A DNA stretch of 64,000 nt from Microseira sp041929235 (GCF_041929235.1 NZ_JBHFNP010000168.1:1-64000), one strand, 5' to 3'; shown: positions 16,555-25,726, numbered from the stretch's first letter. The notes: generated from the sequence alone by a model not told the origin. Program-made: numbers and translations.

Positions 16555-16837
16555 ATTTTTCGATTTTCGCCGAACAAAATATGTTTTTATTTTGGGTAAT
16601 TCCATCACTTTTAAGTTCGCTCCAGTTGTTTTACTGCGGGACTTTTCTGCCACACCGGAAGACGGAGGATATACAAATCCTCACCGTTGCCAGAGTAATT
16701 CCCTCTCAACGTTCTGGTCGTTTATTACCTGCTATCATTTTGGCTATCACGAGGAACACCATGAGTATCCTGAGGTTCCCTGGTGGCAATTGCCAATCAT
16801 CCGTAAGCGGCGGATAGCTGATTTGACTCAGACTTGA
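16555..16837 (+). pseudogene. crtW: Beta-carotene ketolase (CrtW-type) C-terminal remnant, frameshifted
   Basis: Frame A encodes MFLFWVIPSLLSSLQLFYCG and TFLPHRK; after about 16655 the adjacent frame continues GYTNPHR, then FITCYHFGYHEEHHEYPEVP and WWQLPIIRKRR. The last part holds the final His box of CrtW-type ketolases, di-iron membrane enzymes that oxidise beta-carotene to echinenone or canthaxanthin. The N-terminal half is absent and a frameshift splits the rest. The 3' end overlaps the convergent glycosyltransferase gene. Confidence 0.75.
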
Positions 16838-18077
16838 GAGATTGTTCGATGATGGTGGCAGCTTTTTTTACTCCGCCAGACTGAGCGATCGCACTCTTAA
16901 TCTTCTGGGCATTGTGCCAATAAGACTCTTGAGTTAATACCCGCTCAATTGTCTGGCGCAATTGAATTTCACTCAAGCGCGATACGGGAATCACCTCGCC
17001 GGTACCCGTCTGGCGAATGCGCGCCGCATTTCCCGGTTGCTCAAACGTAATCGGAATCGCCACCAGGGGGACTCCATGACTGAGGGAATCGAGAACCGTG
17101 TTTAGTCCGGCGTGGGTAATCGTTAAACTCGCTCTTGAAAGTACTTCGAGTTGGGGAGCATATTCAACCACCAAGGGATTTCCGGGAAGTTCTGCCACAC
17201 CTGTTGCATCCATCCCGCCTCCGTGGGTAATTACCAGTTGCACATCCAATCCTTCGCAAGCAGCCGCAATGCAGCGAAAAACATCGCGTTTGGTGTTTTG
17301 CACGCTCCCAAGCGAAGCATAGATCAAAGGTTGTCCGGTTAGTTGGTCAAACGGGAAAGAAACGGATTTGCCAGAAGCATTCCGCAGCGGTCCAACGTAA
17401 TGCAAGTGCTTGGGTAAATTGGGGATGGGAAAATCAAAAGCCGCTACCTGCTGACTTATATGGGCAAATCGCGCATTAGAAGCGTAGATGTGATGGTAGG
17501 GAGGCAACTTCCACTTTTGCCGATACTCGTTAATAACTTGCAAAATCGGCTGACAACCCCGATCTAGCAGGTAGTATGCTGCTTGATTCCGCAACCTCGC
17601 CCACAGGACATCTTGGTAACTCCAGGGGGTGAAGAACGGCGGCACATCTGGGCGACGATGAATAGCCTGCCCCGAAGAAATGCAGATAAACGGCAATCCC
17701 AGTCCTTCTGCAACGGTTTCACCGACAATTTCCAGCTGATCGACTAACAACGCTTCGATGCCGATATCTGCGATCGCTTTTGGCGCATCCCGACAAATCG
17801 TTTCTGCCATTTCCTGACAGAATTTCACCGAATACTGCAACGCTTTCAACTCGCTTAATTTCGCCAGTTCGATGAAGGTTTGCGCCATCGTTCCCGGTTG
17901 ATAGGTAGATTCCCCAATCGGATAGAAATTCAAACCTTCGGATCGCACCTTTAATTCCAGATCGGGAATTTGCAGAAATGTAACTTGATGCCCGCAAGAT
18001 TGTAATTCTCGTCCGAGTGCAGACAACGGATTCAAATGCCCTGGATAGGGAGGACAGATAATACCAAAATGAGTCAT
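16797..18077 (-). CDS. GT1-family UDP-glycosyltransferase (MGT/CrtX-like)
   Basis: 426 aa from the ATG at 18077 (an upstream in-frame TTG at 18095 is less likely). The N-terminus MTHFGIICPPYPGHLNPLSA carries the GHLNP segment with the catalytic His. The C-terminal donor site reads VVEYAPQLEVLSRASLTITH, AGLNTVLDSLSHGVPLVAIP and FEQPGNAARI, the bacterial form of the UGT signature. The closest family I recognise is that of zeaxanthin/macrolide glycosyltransferases. Its position against a CrtW remnant suggests carotenoid glycoside synthesis, but the acceptor is not provable from sequence. The gene is full length. Confidence 0.82.
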   Translation of the reverse strand: MTHFGIICPPYPGHLNPLSALGRELQSCGHQVTFLQIPDLELKVRSEGLNFYPIGESTYQPGTMAQTFIELAKLSELKALQYSVKFCQEMAETICRDAPKAIADIGIEALLVDQLEIVGETVAEGLGLPFICISSGQAIHRRPDVPPFFTPWSYQDVLWARLRNQAAYYLLDRGCQPILQVINEYRQKWKLPPYHHIYASNARFAHISQQVAAFDFPIPNLPKHLHYVGPLRNASGKSVSFPFDQLTGQPLIYASLGSVQNTKRDVFRCIAAACEGLDVQLVITHGGGMDATGVAELPGNPLVVEYAPQLEVLSRASLTITHAGLNTVLDSLSHGVPLVAIPITFEQPGNAARIRQTGTGEVIPVSRLSEIQLRQTIERVLTQESYWHNAQKIKSAIAQSGGVKKAATIIEQSLKSESNQLSAAYG

Positions 18078-18300
18078 TTTTTTAAGGTTATCCAAATTAA
18101 TTTTGAGATTGTGTCCGCTGGCATCGCCATCCCACGGCGCGGCGGGTTTATAAATACAATTCGTTTAAAATCAAACGCTTTGGGTAAAACCCTCCAATCA
18201 TACGAGTAGGGGCACGGCATAATAAATATTTCCGACAAACAGATAACGTTAATCACCTTCCCTACTCCTAATTATGGGTAATCAACCAAAGCTGATACGA
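18078..18300. other. Spacer upstream of the GT1 gene
   Basis: Contains TAGGGGCACGGCAT at about 18208, a half-copy of the GGGGCACGGCA repeat seen at 43970-44360 and inside the oxygenase gene. No coding frame is seen. Confidence 0.4.
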
Positions 18301-18492
18301 TCAGGCTTCTTCCTGGTTAGCTTCAGCTTTGTCGTTCACTCGTGGATTGAGTGGGGAACTTTGGCGAATTTCCATCAGTTCTTGGCGATCGACAAACCCG
18401 GATTCTGGTTGTGGATCTTGCGGTTCGATATCTTGATTACCGCTAGTATTAGTGGTGGATTGTGGCTCTTGGGAATTGGTGCGATCGCTCAT
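18301..18492 (-). CDS. Small disordered acidic protein, uncertain
   Basis: 63 aa from the ATG at 18492 (MSDRTNSQEPQSTTNTSGNQ); a GAGA lies about 12 bp upstream. Longer in-frame starts exist at 18531 and 18543. The composition is Gln, Asn, Glu and Pro rich with no hydrophobic core, so the product would be disordered. No family is recognised, and a competing frame lies on the other strand, so this is a tentative call. Confidence 0.35.
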   Translation of the reverse strand: MSDRTNSQEPQSTTNTSGNQDIEPQDPQPESGFVDRQELMEIRQSSPLNPRVNDKAEANQEEA

Positions 18493-18650
18493 GATAATTT
18501 CTCGATCTTTAACTGTTGCTTCTGAATTCATCCTAGATAGCAAGACGATTTTTTACTTCTAACCAATGAGGTGTGATATCGCCAGTACTTCTCTATCCAA
18601 TGAATGAGTCGCTTTAAATCCCAGAGTGATGCTAAATACGATTGCCCCCT

Positions 18651-18740
18651 TGATTCTCTCTCTTCGTCTTGGCGATCTTGTGATTCTCTCTCTTCGTCTT
18701 GGCGTTCTTGTGATTCTCTCTCTTCGTCTTGGCGTTCTTG
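18651..18740 (+). repeat. Three tandem 30-bp repeats
   Basis: Unit: TGATTCTCTCTCTTCGTCTT plus GGCGWTCTTG, present at 18651, 18681 and 18711, with one T/A difference in the first copy. It lies in a gene-free stretch (18544-18905). Confidence 0.85.
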
Positions 18741-18914
18741 GCGTCTACCCTACGGGAAGCCGCTGGCGCGTCTATGGCGGTTCGTTTAAAAACAGAGTTG
18801 TGGGTATGAGCGAGTATAGCGGGGGTAATTCACGCAGATGGAAATTGCTCGATGCGCGCGGTAGCTTGCACTGTAGCCTTACCTGCTGCAATATCAATCT
18901 GTTGGATTTGACAC

Positions 18915-18937
18915 TCCCCCGATTAGAAATCGGGGGA
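18915..18937 (-). ncRNA. Right-end hairpin, presumed omega RNA 3' end
   Basis: TCCCCCGATT pairs with AATCGGGGGA just behind the tnpB stop on the minus strand. The guide would be the sequence leaving the element toward lower coordinates (near 18890-18914). Inferred from the family. Confidence 0.5.
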
Positions 18938-18942
18938 TTCTA

Positions 18943-20436
18943 CTAGGCAGAATTGGAACTACCTAATATATCCATATCGAACAGCGCTAACTGTTCTCCA
19001 ATTTGGTTCCCTGGCACATTGCGTTCACTCCTACGAGTACAATGTTGTCTCCTTCTAACTCCTGTTGATTCAGGAGAGGGCGTTTCAAGAACATCCAAGT
19101 TCAGCTTTAACTGAATTGGTTCCTTGGGTTTCCCAGAGTCCCTGGGTACCTTTTTAATATTTAAACCATACTGCTTAATACCTATGAGCTTGATATTCTG
19201 AGCAGCATTAATATCAGCATGACTGAAAAAGCCACAGTTAGTACAGATAAACTTTTCTCTGTCCCGACTAGCTTTATCGACATGACCGCAAGCACCACAA
19301 GTCTGACTGGTATGCTTGGGATCTACTTTGACTAAAATCTTTCCTCGCTTTGCAGTAACGTACTCAATTTTAGAGATCAATTCTCCCCAAGCCGCATCAG
19401 AGATAGCCCGATTTAATCCTTGCTTGCGCGATTGTCCATTTTTGAGGTACTGTCCTGTTTTCTCATCTTTCTTTACCTTACATCTCGATTTCATCCCTTG
19501 TATGTTCAAGTCTTCAGCAATAATACAATCTGCCTTGTTAGCTACTTTATGAGCTAGTTTCCATTGATGGGCAGAGCGTCTATCCACTATTTTTTGGTGT
19601 AACTTAGCAACTCGCGCAACTGCCTTACTCCTGTTTTTACTCCCCTTCTTCTTCCTGTTGATGCGACGTTGCCTGACTTTTAGTAACTGTCGCGTTTTCT
19701 TATTGGTACTAAATTTGGGGTTATCTAACACAGAGCCGTCCGAGCAATGTACTAATTTGATTAACCCTAAATCCAATCCCACCGCAGTATTAACCTCTGT
19801 CAGTGGTTTAGGAGATAATTCCGGTACTGACTTGTTTTCAAGCCTCACGCTCATATACCACCCTTGCTGTTGGCGTCGAATGGTAATCGTGCGGATATTA
19901 AAACCATCTGGTATTGAGCGAGAGTTAAAGTATTTCATCTCCCCTATACCAGGAAGATATACCCTAGACTTGTCAAAATTAAATATTACTCTTCCTGGCT
20001 TATATTCAAATGACCTGAAATTACTACGGTTCTTAAACTTAGGAAAACCTCTACCTTCAAAGAAGTTCTTATAGGCAGTATCTAACCTAGCAATATTTCG
20101 CTGTAATACATCAGAGTCGATCAAAGCATACCAGGGTCTAGCTTTTTTCAAGATTGGTAGTTCGGCATCTTGTATTTTTCCCGCATTGCGTTTTTTACCT
20201 GCTCCCGTCCAAGGATAACCAGTAGCACCACCTCTAACCACACATGAAGTTAGAGGATAAGCAACTGCCTTAGTCTTTAGATCGCAATACTCTCCTTGTA
20301 TGAACTGTTGGTAGTAATTATCTATCCTATCCGCTATACACCAGTTATAATGGCTACGCAACATATCAAGCCAATTATCCATCTTGGCGGATTGCTCCTC
20401 GTTTGGACGTAGCTTGTAGACGTAGCTTAATATCAC
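18943..20436 (-). CDS. tnpB: TnpB RNA-guided nuclease
   Basis: 497 aa, longer than many TnpB (about 400 aa) owing to an N-terminal insertion (about residues 45-110) and a polar C-terminal tail after the RuvC domain (about 420-497). The RuvC residues are intact: Asp222 (GLDLG), Glu308 (IIAEDLN) and Asp408 (HADINAAQNI). A zinc ribbon uses Cys380, Cys383, Cys398 and Cys401. TnpB cuts DNA matching the guide at the element's right end and helps keep the element. The frame is complete although the neighbouring tnpA is dead, so it may persist as a homing nuclease-like gene or be drifting. Confidence 0.88.
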   Translation of the reverse strand: MILSYVYKLRPNEEQSAKMDNWLDMLRSHYNWCIADRIDNYYQQFIQGEYCDLKTKAVAYPLTSCVVRGGATGYPWTGAGKKRNAGKIQDAELPILKKARPWYALIDSDVLQRNIARLDTAYKNFFEGRGFPKFKNRSNFRSFEYKPGRVIFNFDKSRVYLPGIGEMKYFNSRSIPDGFNIRTITIRRQQQGWYMSVRLENKSVPELSPKPLTEVNTAVGLDLGLIKLVHCSDGSVLDNPKFSTNKKTRQLLKVRQRRINRKKKGSKNRSKAVARVAKLHQKIVDRRSAHQWKLAHKVANKADCIIAEDLNIQGMKSRCKVKKDEKTGQYLKNGQSRKQGLNRAISDAAWGELISKIEYVTAKRGKILVKVDPKHTSQTCGACGHVDKASRDREKFICTNCGFFSHADINAAQNIKLIGIKQYGLNIKKVPRDSGKPKEPIQLKLNLDVLETPSPESTGVRRRQHCTRRSERNVPGNQIGEQLALFDMDILGSSNSA

Positions 20437-20503
20437 TGTTAGACCTGTTGCCGTTGATAGGGCTATAATTATCTACAGATATCATAACAAGGTTTTTAGG
20501 GAA

Positions 20504-20900
20504 ATGCAACAGTATATACACAAAAATCACACGGTATCCCCGATCAACTACCATCTGGTCTGGATACCTGCCCGTAGAAAAAAGGTTCTAGTTGGAGATG
20601 TAGAGAAACGACTTCGGGAGATAATCTGGGATACGTGCAAGGAGCATGATTGGCGGATTATCGCCTTGGAAATAATGCCCGATCGCGTACATTTGTTCGT
20701 TAATGCACAACCAGACACCTCAGCTAAACAAATAGCTAAGGCAATTAAAGGCAGAAGTTCTCGTTATCTCAGGCAAGAATTTCCTCACTTACTAAAACTG
20801 CCCTCGCTGTAGACTAGATCCTATTTTGTCAAGGGCGGCGGGTAACGTCAGTAGCGAAACCATTAAGATGTATATAGAAAATCAACGACATCATGATTGA
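20504..20900 (+). pseudogene. tnpA: TnpA Y1 (HUH) transposase, inactivated
   Basis: The frame MQQYIHKNHTVSPINYHLVW is open for 102 codons, then TAG replaces the expected Trp after LPSL. A further frameshift separates the last part (AAGNVSSETIKMYIENQRHH), which contains the catalytic Tyr. The HUH motif reads RVH rather than HVH (MPDRVHLF), so a metal-binding His is also lost. Three lesions show the copy cannot transpose by itself. It starts 67 bp from the divergent tnpB. Confidence 0.85.
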
Positions 20901-21385
20901 CGGCGAATAAATTCGCTCGTGTCGCGCTTCCTCCCCCGACTGAAGTACGGGGGCTTCCGCGCTTCCCGTTCTTTATTGTGAAACCTTGTGCCGCGATTGG
21001 CGAGATCGCCCAAGCTCAAGATGTGCCCCACTTGTGCCATCGCCGCGGGTGCAAGCTCTTCGGGTGCTTCTTTACCCTCAACGCGCCATCGTTCAAGAAC
21101 AACCCCATTGCCGTCTGGCTCAATTCGGGGTTTAGTGTAAGTGGCTACCTGATTTTCTCCAGCACTGAAATAAAATGCGATCGCACCATCTGCCCTTAAC
21201 TGACACTCGATCTGCTGCTGGGAAGGTGATAATTCAGCAACTAGCGAACTGGTCAACTGTTCTTGTTGGTTGAAAATCGCTGGTGTTAGTAATTGTTCTA
21301 GATGTGCGGCGATAACTTGGTTATTTGGGCTGGGTGTATTATGTCGCTTCCCGTGGTCCCGATGGCGATAAATTCGCTTTTTCAT
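20901..21385 (-). CDS. Chimeric open frame: repeat-derived N-terminus, unknown core, IS605-derived C-terminus
   Basis: 164 aa in total, reading through to 20891 within the IS605 left end. The first 19 codons (MKKRIYRHRDHGKRHNTPS) recur at 26079-26135 as part of a repeat; residues 22-41 resemble N-termini of cyanobacterial IS4-like transposases. The core (QCQLRADGAIAFYFSAGEN-like segment, then LERWRVEGKEAPEELAP) is not recognised. The last ~30 codons come from the IS605 end. It is probably a transposase or hypothetical gene broken at both ends. Expression is doubtful. Confidence 0.4.
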
Positions 21386-21700
21386 GGTTTAACTTTCCAA
21401 CTAAAGATGATTTAGTTTGACATATGGAAGTGCCTGACACTTCCACATGAAAGAAAAAGCGGTGCATGTGTACTGTGCCTTCTCTGAGCTGATTAGAGTC
21501 AGGTCTGTTCACCCTGAAATGCTTGCTTGCGCCTGGTAGTGCTATTTGAGTGAGAATGATAATCATACAGAGAGGGAAAAGGCAATCGGAGATTGCCTTT
21601 TCCCTCTCCCCGACCACAGAAGATTCTCATTTTCATCGAAAGTATTTTGAGCATATTCACTCATTGACAAAAGTTCCACTTTCTTAACCTGGCACGAATG
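21336..21700 (-). mobile_element. Repeat element R, copy A (one terminal inverted repeat plus leader)
   Basis: On the minus strand it begins at 21700 with CATTCGTGCCAGGTTAAGAA, the same end as the element in cyrB. It continues with a perfect 18-bp hairpin (21570-21608), a TGAGAATGATAATCATA box (21551-21567), and ends with the first codons of the frame at 21385. It matches 26079-26450 along its whole length. Its outer end truncates the gene at 21703-22262. Confidence 0.75.
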
Positions 21701-21702
21701 CG

Positions 21703-22259
21703 GTAGCTCTAATCTGACTGCCGAATAAGAAATAATGTTCTTTCAGACTGGCTAAAATATCTATATCGATGGTGCGATCGCGTAATTTTAGCCGTTTTTC
21801 GGCGTAGTAACCGATAAACTTTCCCCAAATATGATAGCTTTCTTGGGGGTTATGTTCGCTGGCGGGGCTTCTATTTTTAATTGCTTGTAAAGCTCTATTA
21901 AAATGCCAGCTGGCAGAATTATCGCATCTTAACAGCAGTTCGACGGTAATTTCTGTGGCTCGATTGACTAATTCTACACCAACCTTTTCTAGGAGGGTGA
22001 CGGCGATTTCCCAGGCGGTTTCTCCTTGGTGACGAGGTGCGGAGTTGGCGGCACTTAATAAGGTTTCTTGGAAAGTGTAGTCTTTAGCGATCGCCATAAC
22101 TAAAAGCGGCAGTAAAATCTTAGCAGCTTCGGCTTCTCGGCGGGAAATCGCCGCAAAGGTAATGCAGCGAAATGGCAGAATTGTGGTTTTGTCTAGTTCG
22201 TCTGCGATTTGATAAAAGTCTGCGAGGGTAACTAAGGTTAAAACTTGGCGGAAAATAGG
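21703..22259 (-). pseudogene. Unrecognised host gene truncated at both ends by insertions
   Basis: An open minus-strand frame runs without stop from the ISL3 end (22259) to the repeat end (21703): NPIFRQVLTLVTLADFYQIA, then CITFAAISRREAEAAKILLP, and ends IRAT before repeat-derived codons. It is helical, with an armadillo or tetratricopeptide-like alternation. About 186 codons survive; both termini are missing. An internal ATG at 22097 gives a 137-codon frame but is probably not the original start. Function unknown. Confidence 0.55.
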
Positions 22260-23673
22260 GTTCTTCAGTACCTGTTATGCCAAACTAACAATTAAAATGC
22301 CAATGTAATAAACATCTAACTCGGAAATTATCAAAGTTTTTAAATCCATAAGCAGACCGTTTAATCAGTTTGATTTTATTGTTAATGCCCTCGACTATAC
22401 CCTGAGTAGTTCTGTGGTCAAAATAAGCAAGGATTTCATCTAACCATCGCCGGATAGTTTTCTGAGTTTTTGGAAAATATTTTGCAGCCTTATTTAACCA
22501 ATCCCCTAAATTAAATAAGGCTATCATCCAATCTGTGCTTTCTTGGAAGATTGCCCGCAACTGTTCTTTAAGTACATGCATTTTTCCTAAAACAGGATAA
22601 ACTTTTTTTCCCCGATCCAGCTTGATTTTTTGTTGCTCATTTAAACTTGATTCATTTTTAATTAAAGCGGATTTACTTTGAGTAATTCCTGATAACATTT
22701 TTGAGTTTACCAATTTATTATGATGTTTTTTTGCGCTAACTTTATCGTGTTTTCTTTGTCGTTCTAATTCATCATTTACCTGTTTCATTACATGAAATCT
22801 ATCGGCTACAACCCGATCGTTGGGCATCAACTCTTCTACAAGTGTTTTATAAGGTTTCCACAAATCTATACTGACTTCCTCGATTTTTTCTAAAACCTCT
22901 GTTCCCCACTGTGTAAGTACTTACCTGATTTTTGCTTGTGTACGTTCATTGATGATTGCGACTAACTTGGATTTGTCCAAATCGATGAAAACCGCACAGT
23001 AATTCCCTTGTCCTTTTACCATGGCTATTTCATCAATTCCTAACCGTTTTAATTTTGATGGTTTTGAATTTAAAGTTTCTCCAGATATATCTTTGATCGT
23101 TGTTTCAATTTCTTCTGTCGTTACATGACTTCTTTCTGCAACACTCTTGATATCATTATCTAAAATCTTTCTGACAATTTCGTCAGCTAATCCTTTAGTA
23201 TAATTTCTGATTTTCTTGACAAAATCTAGGTCTTCGCTGAATGGTTTTCGACATTTTTCCCACTTAAATTGTCGTCGATTTACTTCCAGATATACACGTT
23301 GACCACTCAATGGCAAATCTTTAACTAAATACCGATTATTTTGCTGTAGCCGATGGCTCTTTGTCCCACAATGTTGACAAATACTATATGATTTTAATGA
23401 CTCAACCTGTAAAATTATTCCAATACCTAAATGCTGACGATAAGAAGTTACTTTTAACTGCTCAAGATTTAGGAGTTCTGTCATAAGTTTGGTTCCGTAT
23501 TTCGAGTCCATAAATCAATTTTTACCCAAACATACTATTTTGTCTAATTTCAATCAATTATAAATTGATTACAGATGTCAAGTATAGCAAGGCTTTTATC
23601 AATTTTTATACACAATCGTTTATAGTGATTTTGAAAAATCACTAATTTTTTAGCATATTAGGTACTGAAGAAC
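22260..23673 (-). mobile_element. ISL3-family insertion sequence
   Basis: Terminal inverted repeats: GTTCTTCAGTACCTgtTATGC at 22260-22280 and its mirror GCATAttAGGTACTGAAGAAC at 23653-23673. They enclose a single broken transposase. The length of about 1.4 kb is usual for ISL3. No matching target duplication was seen. Confidence 0.8.
22285..23511 (-). pseudogene. ISL3 transposase interrupted by one in-frame stop
   Basis: Two pieces are in the same frame: 23511-22921 (196 aa: zinc-finger-like CQHCGTKSHRL and a helix-turn-helix region, then LGIDEIAMVKGQGNY with the first catalytic Asp) and 22863-22285 (192 aa: VVADRFHVMKQVNDELE and GIVEGINNKIKLIKRSAYGF with the catalytic Glu). Between them the frame is open except for one TAA after AKIR, where relatives have a sense codon (one base change from GAA). 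DDE transposase; inactive unless the stop is read through. The second zinc pair is degenerate (KCRKPF). Confidence 0.82.
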
Positions 23674-23690
23674 ATATTTTTTAGCAAATT

Positions 23691-23948
23691 AATAATTTAG
23701 GTGAAGGCACTTTAAAATTAGCATATTGGCTGTTAAAAGCTACACCTTTTTTACCAAAAACAGTAAAAACGATCAAAAACTGGTTTGCAGAAATAGTCGG
23801 TTACTTTGAGCAGAAAACGACTGCTATGGTTGAAGGAATAAATAATCGCTTAAAAGTTTTAAAACGTTGTGCTTTCGGCTTTAAAAATTTCGATAATTTT
23901 GCTAAAAGAGCTTTACTACATTGGCATCTAACTGATAGTTTAGCATAA
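23691..23948 (+). pseudogene. C-terminal fragment of another ISL3 transposase
   Basis: About 85 codons without a start: LKLAYWLLKATPFLPKTVKT, TTAMVEGINNRLKVLKRCAF and ALLHWHLTDSLA, ending in TAA. It carries the conserved VEGINNRLK segment of ISL3 transposases but differs from the neighbouring ISL3 copy and lies on the opposite strand. It abuts that element's right end. Confidence 0.8.
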
Positions 23949-24330
23949 TATGTCCTGGAGAACCGGAATTCACTTGATTCTCATTATTATAGATTTAATA
24001 AAAAAATATAGTCTCTGGGTTTCCGAGGGGTGTCTTTCTATATATTCCCGAAGTTGACTCATTTTCTTCGCGAGAAAACTCTGTTAGAATCTTCAAGCGA
24101 TCGCGTGAGAGTTTCTTTGTTGGAGAGGTCTAATGAGTGGTCTAGCCTTCGTTGGCAGGAGCAAGAAGGGGCTGTATGGATACTGGAATGAGCCTCGCAG
24201 TGGTCGTCCTCAGTGTTGGTAGGAGAGGGGTGCGCCATCATTTAGCGAGAAAAAGATGATGGCAGGCGTAGGACTTCGAGGCAGTATCCTACTGCTCCCC
24301 GATCAAAGCTGGAATTGTTGGTGTTTAAGG
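23949..24330. other. Spacer upstream of cyrA
   Basis: No recognised gene. It holds a GCGATCGC at 24099-24106 and G-rich sequence around 24140-24270. The promoter of cyrA is expected here, but no consensus stands out; the sequence may be debris of an element. Confidence 0.35.
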
Positions 24331-25506
24331 ATGCAAATGAGAATTGTTAATGCCTGGAATGAATGGGATGAGCTAGAGGAGATAGTAGTCGGGATTGCAG
24401 ATGATGCCTATTTTGAACCGACTGAGCCAGGCAGCTGTCCGGCACTACGCGACAAACATGCGGCGAAGATCTTCCCCTTTCCCAAGGGGCCAAAAAAACA
24501 AGAAGTCACAGAGAAAGCCAACGAGGAGTTAAATGGGCTGGTGGCTCTCTTGGAATCACACGGCGTGACCGTACGCAGACCCGAAAAACATAACTTTGGC
24601 ACACCTGTAAAGACCCCCCTTTTTGAAGTGGAGAATCAATACTGTGCAGTCTGCCCACGTGACGTGATGATCACCTTTGGCAATGAGATTCTGGAAGCGA
24701 CCATGTCACGGCGAGCGCGTTTCTTCGAGTATCTGCCCTATCGCAAGCTGGTCTATGAGTATTGGAACCAGGATCCGTACATGATCTGGAATGCCGCCCC
24801 CAAACCAACGATGCATGACTTGATGTATCGTGAGGAGTTCTGGGAGTGGTCGTTAGAAAAGCGCTTTGAGCGCATGCATGATTTTGAATTCTGTATAACC
24901 CAGGATGAGGTGATTTTTGACGCGGCAGACTGTAGCCGCTTTGGTCATGATATCTTTGTGCAGGAGTCCATGACGACCAATCGTGCAGGGATTCGCTGGC
25001 TCAAACGGCATTTGGAGCCACGTGGCTTCCGCGTGCATGATGTTCACTTCCCACTGGATCTTTTCCCATCCCACATTGACTGTACCTTTGTCCCGTTGGC
25101 ACCGGGCGTTGTGCTAACGAATCCAGAGCGCCCCATCAAAGCGGGCGAAGAGAAACTCTTCATAGACAACGATTGGCAATTCATCGAAGCCCCCCACCCC
25201 ACTTCCACCGACGATGAGATGCCTATGTTCTGCCAGTCAAGCAAATGGTTGGCGATGAATGTGTTGAGCATCTCCCCCAAGAAGGTTATCTGCGAAGAGC
25301 AAGAGCATTCGCTTCATGAGTTACTCGACAAACACGGCTTTGATGTCTACCCAATTCCCTTCCGCAATGTCTTTGAATTTGGCGGTTCGCTCCATTGCGC
25401 CACCTGGGATATCCGTCGCAGGGGAACCTGTAAGGATTACTTCCCTAAACTAAACTACACGCCGCTAGCTGCAACAACTAATAGCGTCTCTCGCTTTATC
25501 ATGTAG
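24331..25506 (+). CDS. cyrA: Cylindrospermopsin-type glycine amidinotransferase CyrA
   Basis: 391 aa from the ATG at 24331 (MQMRIVNAWNEWDELEEIVV), preceded by TTTAAGG; the reading frame is open further upstream to 24256 without homology. CyrA transfers an amidino group from arginine to glycine, making guanidinoacetate, the first step of cylindrospermopsin synthesis. The catalytic triad fits the family: Asp197, His248 and Cys356 (GGSLHCATWD). Phe245 and Ser247 in LFPSHID are the residues that distinguish CyrA from other amidinotransferases. The sequence is full length and undamaged. It is followed after 14 bp by cyrB, as in known cyr clusters, but cyrB is truncated. Base composition looks more GC-rich than the flanking debris. 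Confidence 0.95.
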   Translation: MQMRIVNAWNEWDELEEIVVGIADDAYFEPTEPGSCPALRDKHAAKIFPFPKGPKKQEVTEKANEELNGLVALLESHGVTVRRPEKHNFGTPVKTPLFEVENQYCAVCPRDVMITFGNEILEATMSRRARFFEYLPYRKLVYEYWNQDPYMIWNAAPKPTMHDLMYREEFWEWSLEKRFERMHDFEFCITQDEVIFDAADCSRFGHDIFVQESMTTNRAGIRWLKRHLEPRGFRVHDVHFPLDLFPSHIDCTFVPLAPGVVLTNPERPIKAGEEKLFIDNDWQFIEAPHPTSTDDEMPMFCQSSKWLAMNVLSISPKKVICEEQEHSLHELLDKHGFDVYPIPFRNVFEFGGSLHCATWDIRRRGTCKDYFPKLNYTPLAATTNSVSRFIM

Positions 25507-25520
25507 AGAACCCTACCCCC

Positions 25521-25726
25521 ATGCAAGAGAAAGAACGCCAACAAATTCTATTTGATTGGAACGCAACGCAAGCTGAGTTTCCGGATATCTGCGTTCACCA
25601 ATTGTTTGAGCAACAAGTTTCAGAGCAGCGGGACGCAATTGCACTCATTGAGGGTGAGCAATCCCTTACCTATGGGGAACTAAATGTACGCGCTAACTAC
25701 GTAGCCCACCATCTCTTGTCCCTGGG
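25521..25726 (+). pseudogene. cyrB: cyrB stub: start of the mixed NRPS/PKS of cylindrospermopsin synthesis
   Basis: MQEKERQQILFDWNATQAEF opens an NRPS adenylation-domain N-terminus, including DAIALIEGEQSLTYGELNVR. CyrB normally activates guanidinoacetate and extends it by a PKS module, being thousands of residues long. Here homology stops after HHLLSLG (about 68 codons) where a 724-bp element begins; the open frame ends in element-derived codons at 25766. No further cyr sequence is seen to the right. The cluster at this site is therefore dead. Confidence 0.9.

Larger units (their letters stand above)
18906..20960 (-). mobile_element. IS605-type insertion sequence (tnpB intact, tnpA broken)
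   Basis: Divergent tnpA and tnpB are flanked by subterminal hairpins with the same CCCCCG/CGGGGG stem: 18915-18937 on the tnpB side and 20933-20953 on the tnpA side. IS200/IS605 elements have hairpin ends rather than inverted repeats and leave no target duplication. Exact ends are not determined. Confidence 0.75.

Noticed and set aside
21339..21617. 92-aa minus-strand frame, with a partly similar frame at 26148-26336
   Set aside because: The similarity is explained by the DNA repeat R. The frame spans the hairpin and Fur-like box, and differences are not skewed to third positions in any clear way.
24256..24330. A longer cyrA start (25 extra residues)
   Set aside because: The extra residues have no match to CyrA, whose known N-terminus corresponds to MQ-x-x-IVNAWNEWDELEE at 24331; AAGG precedes that ATG.
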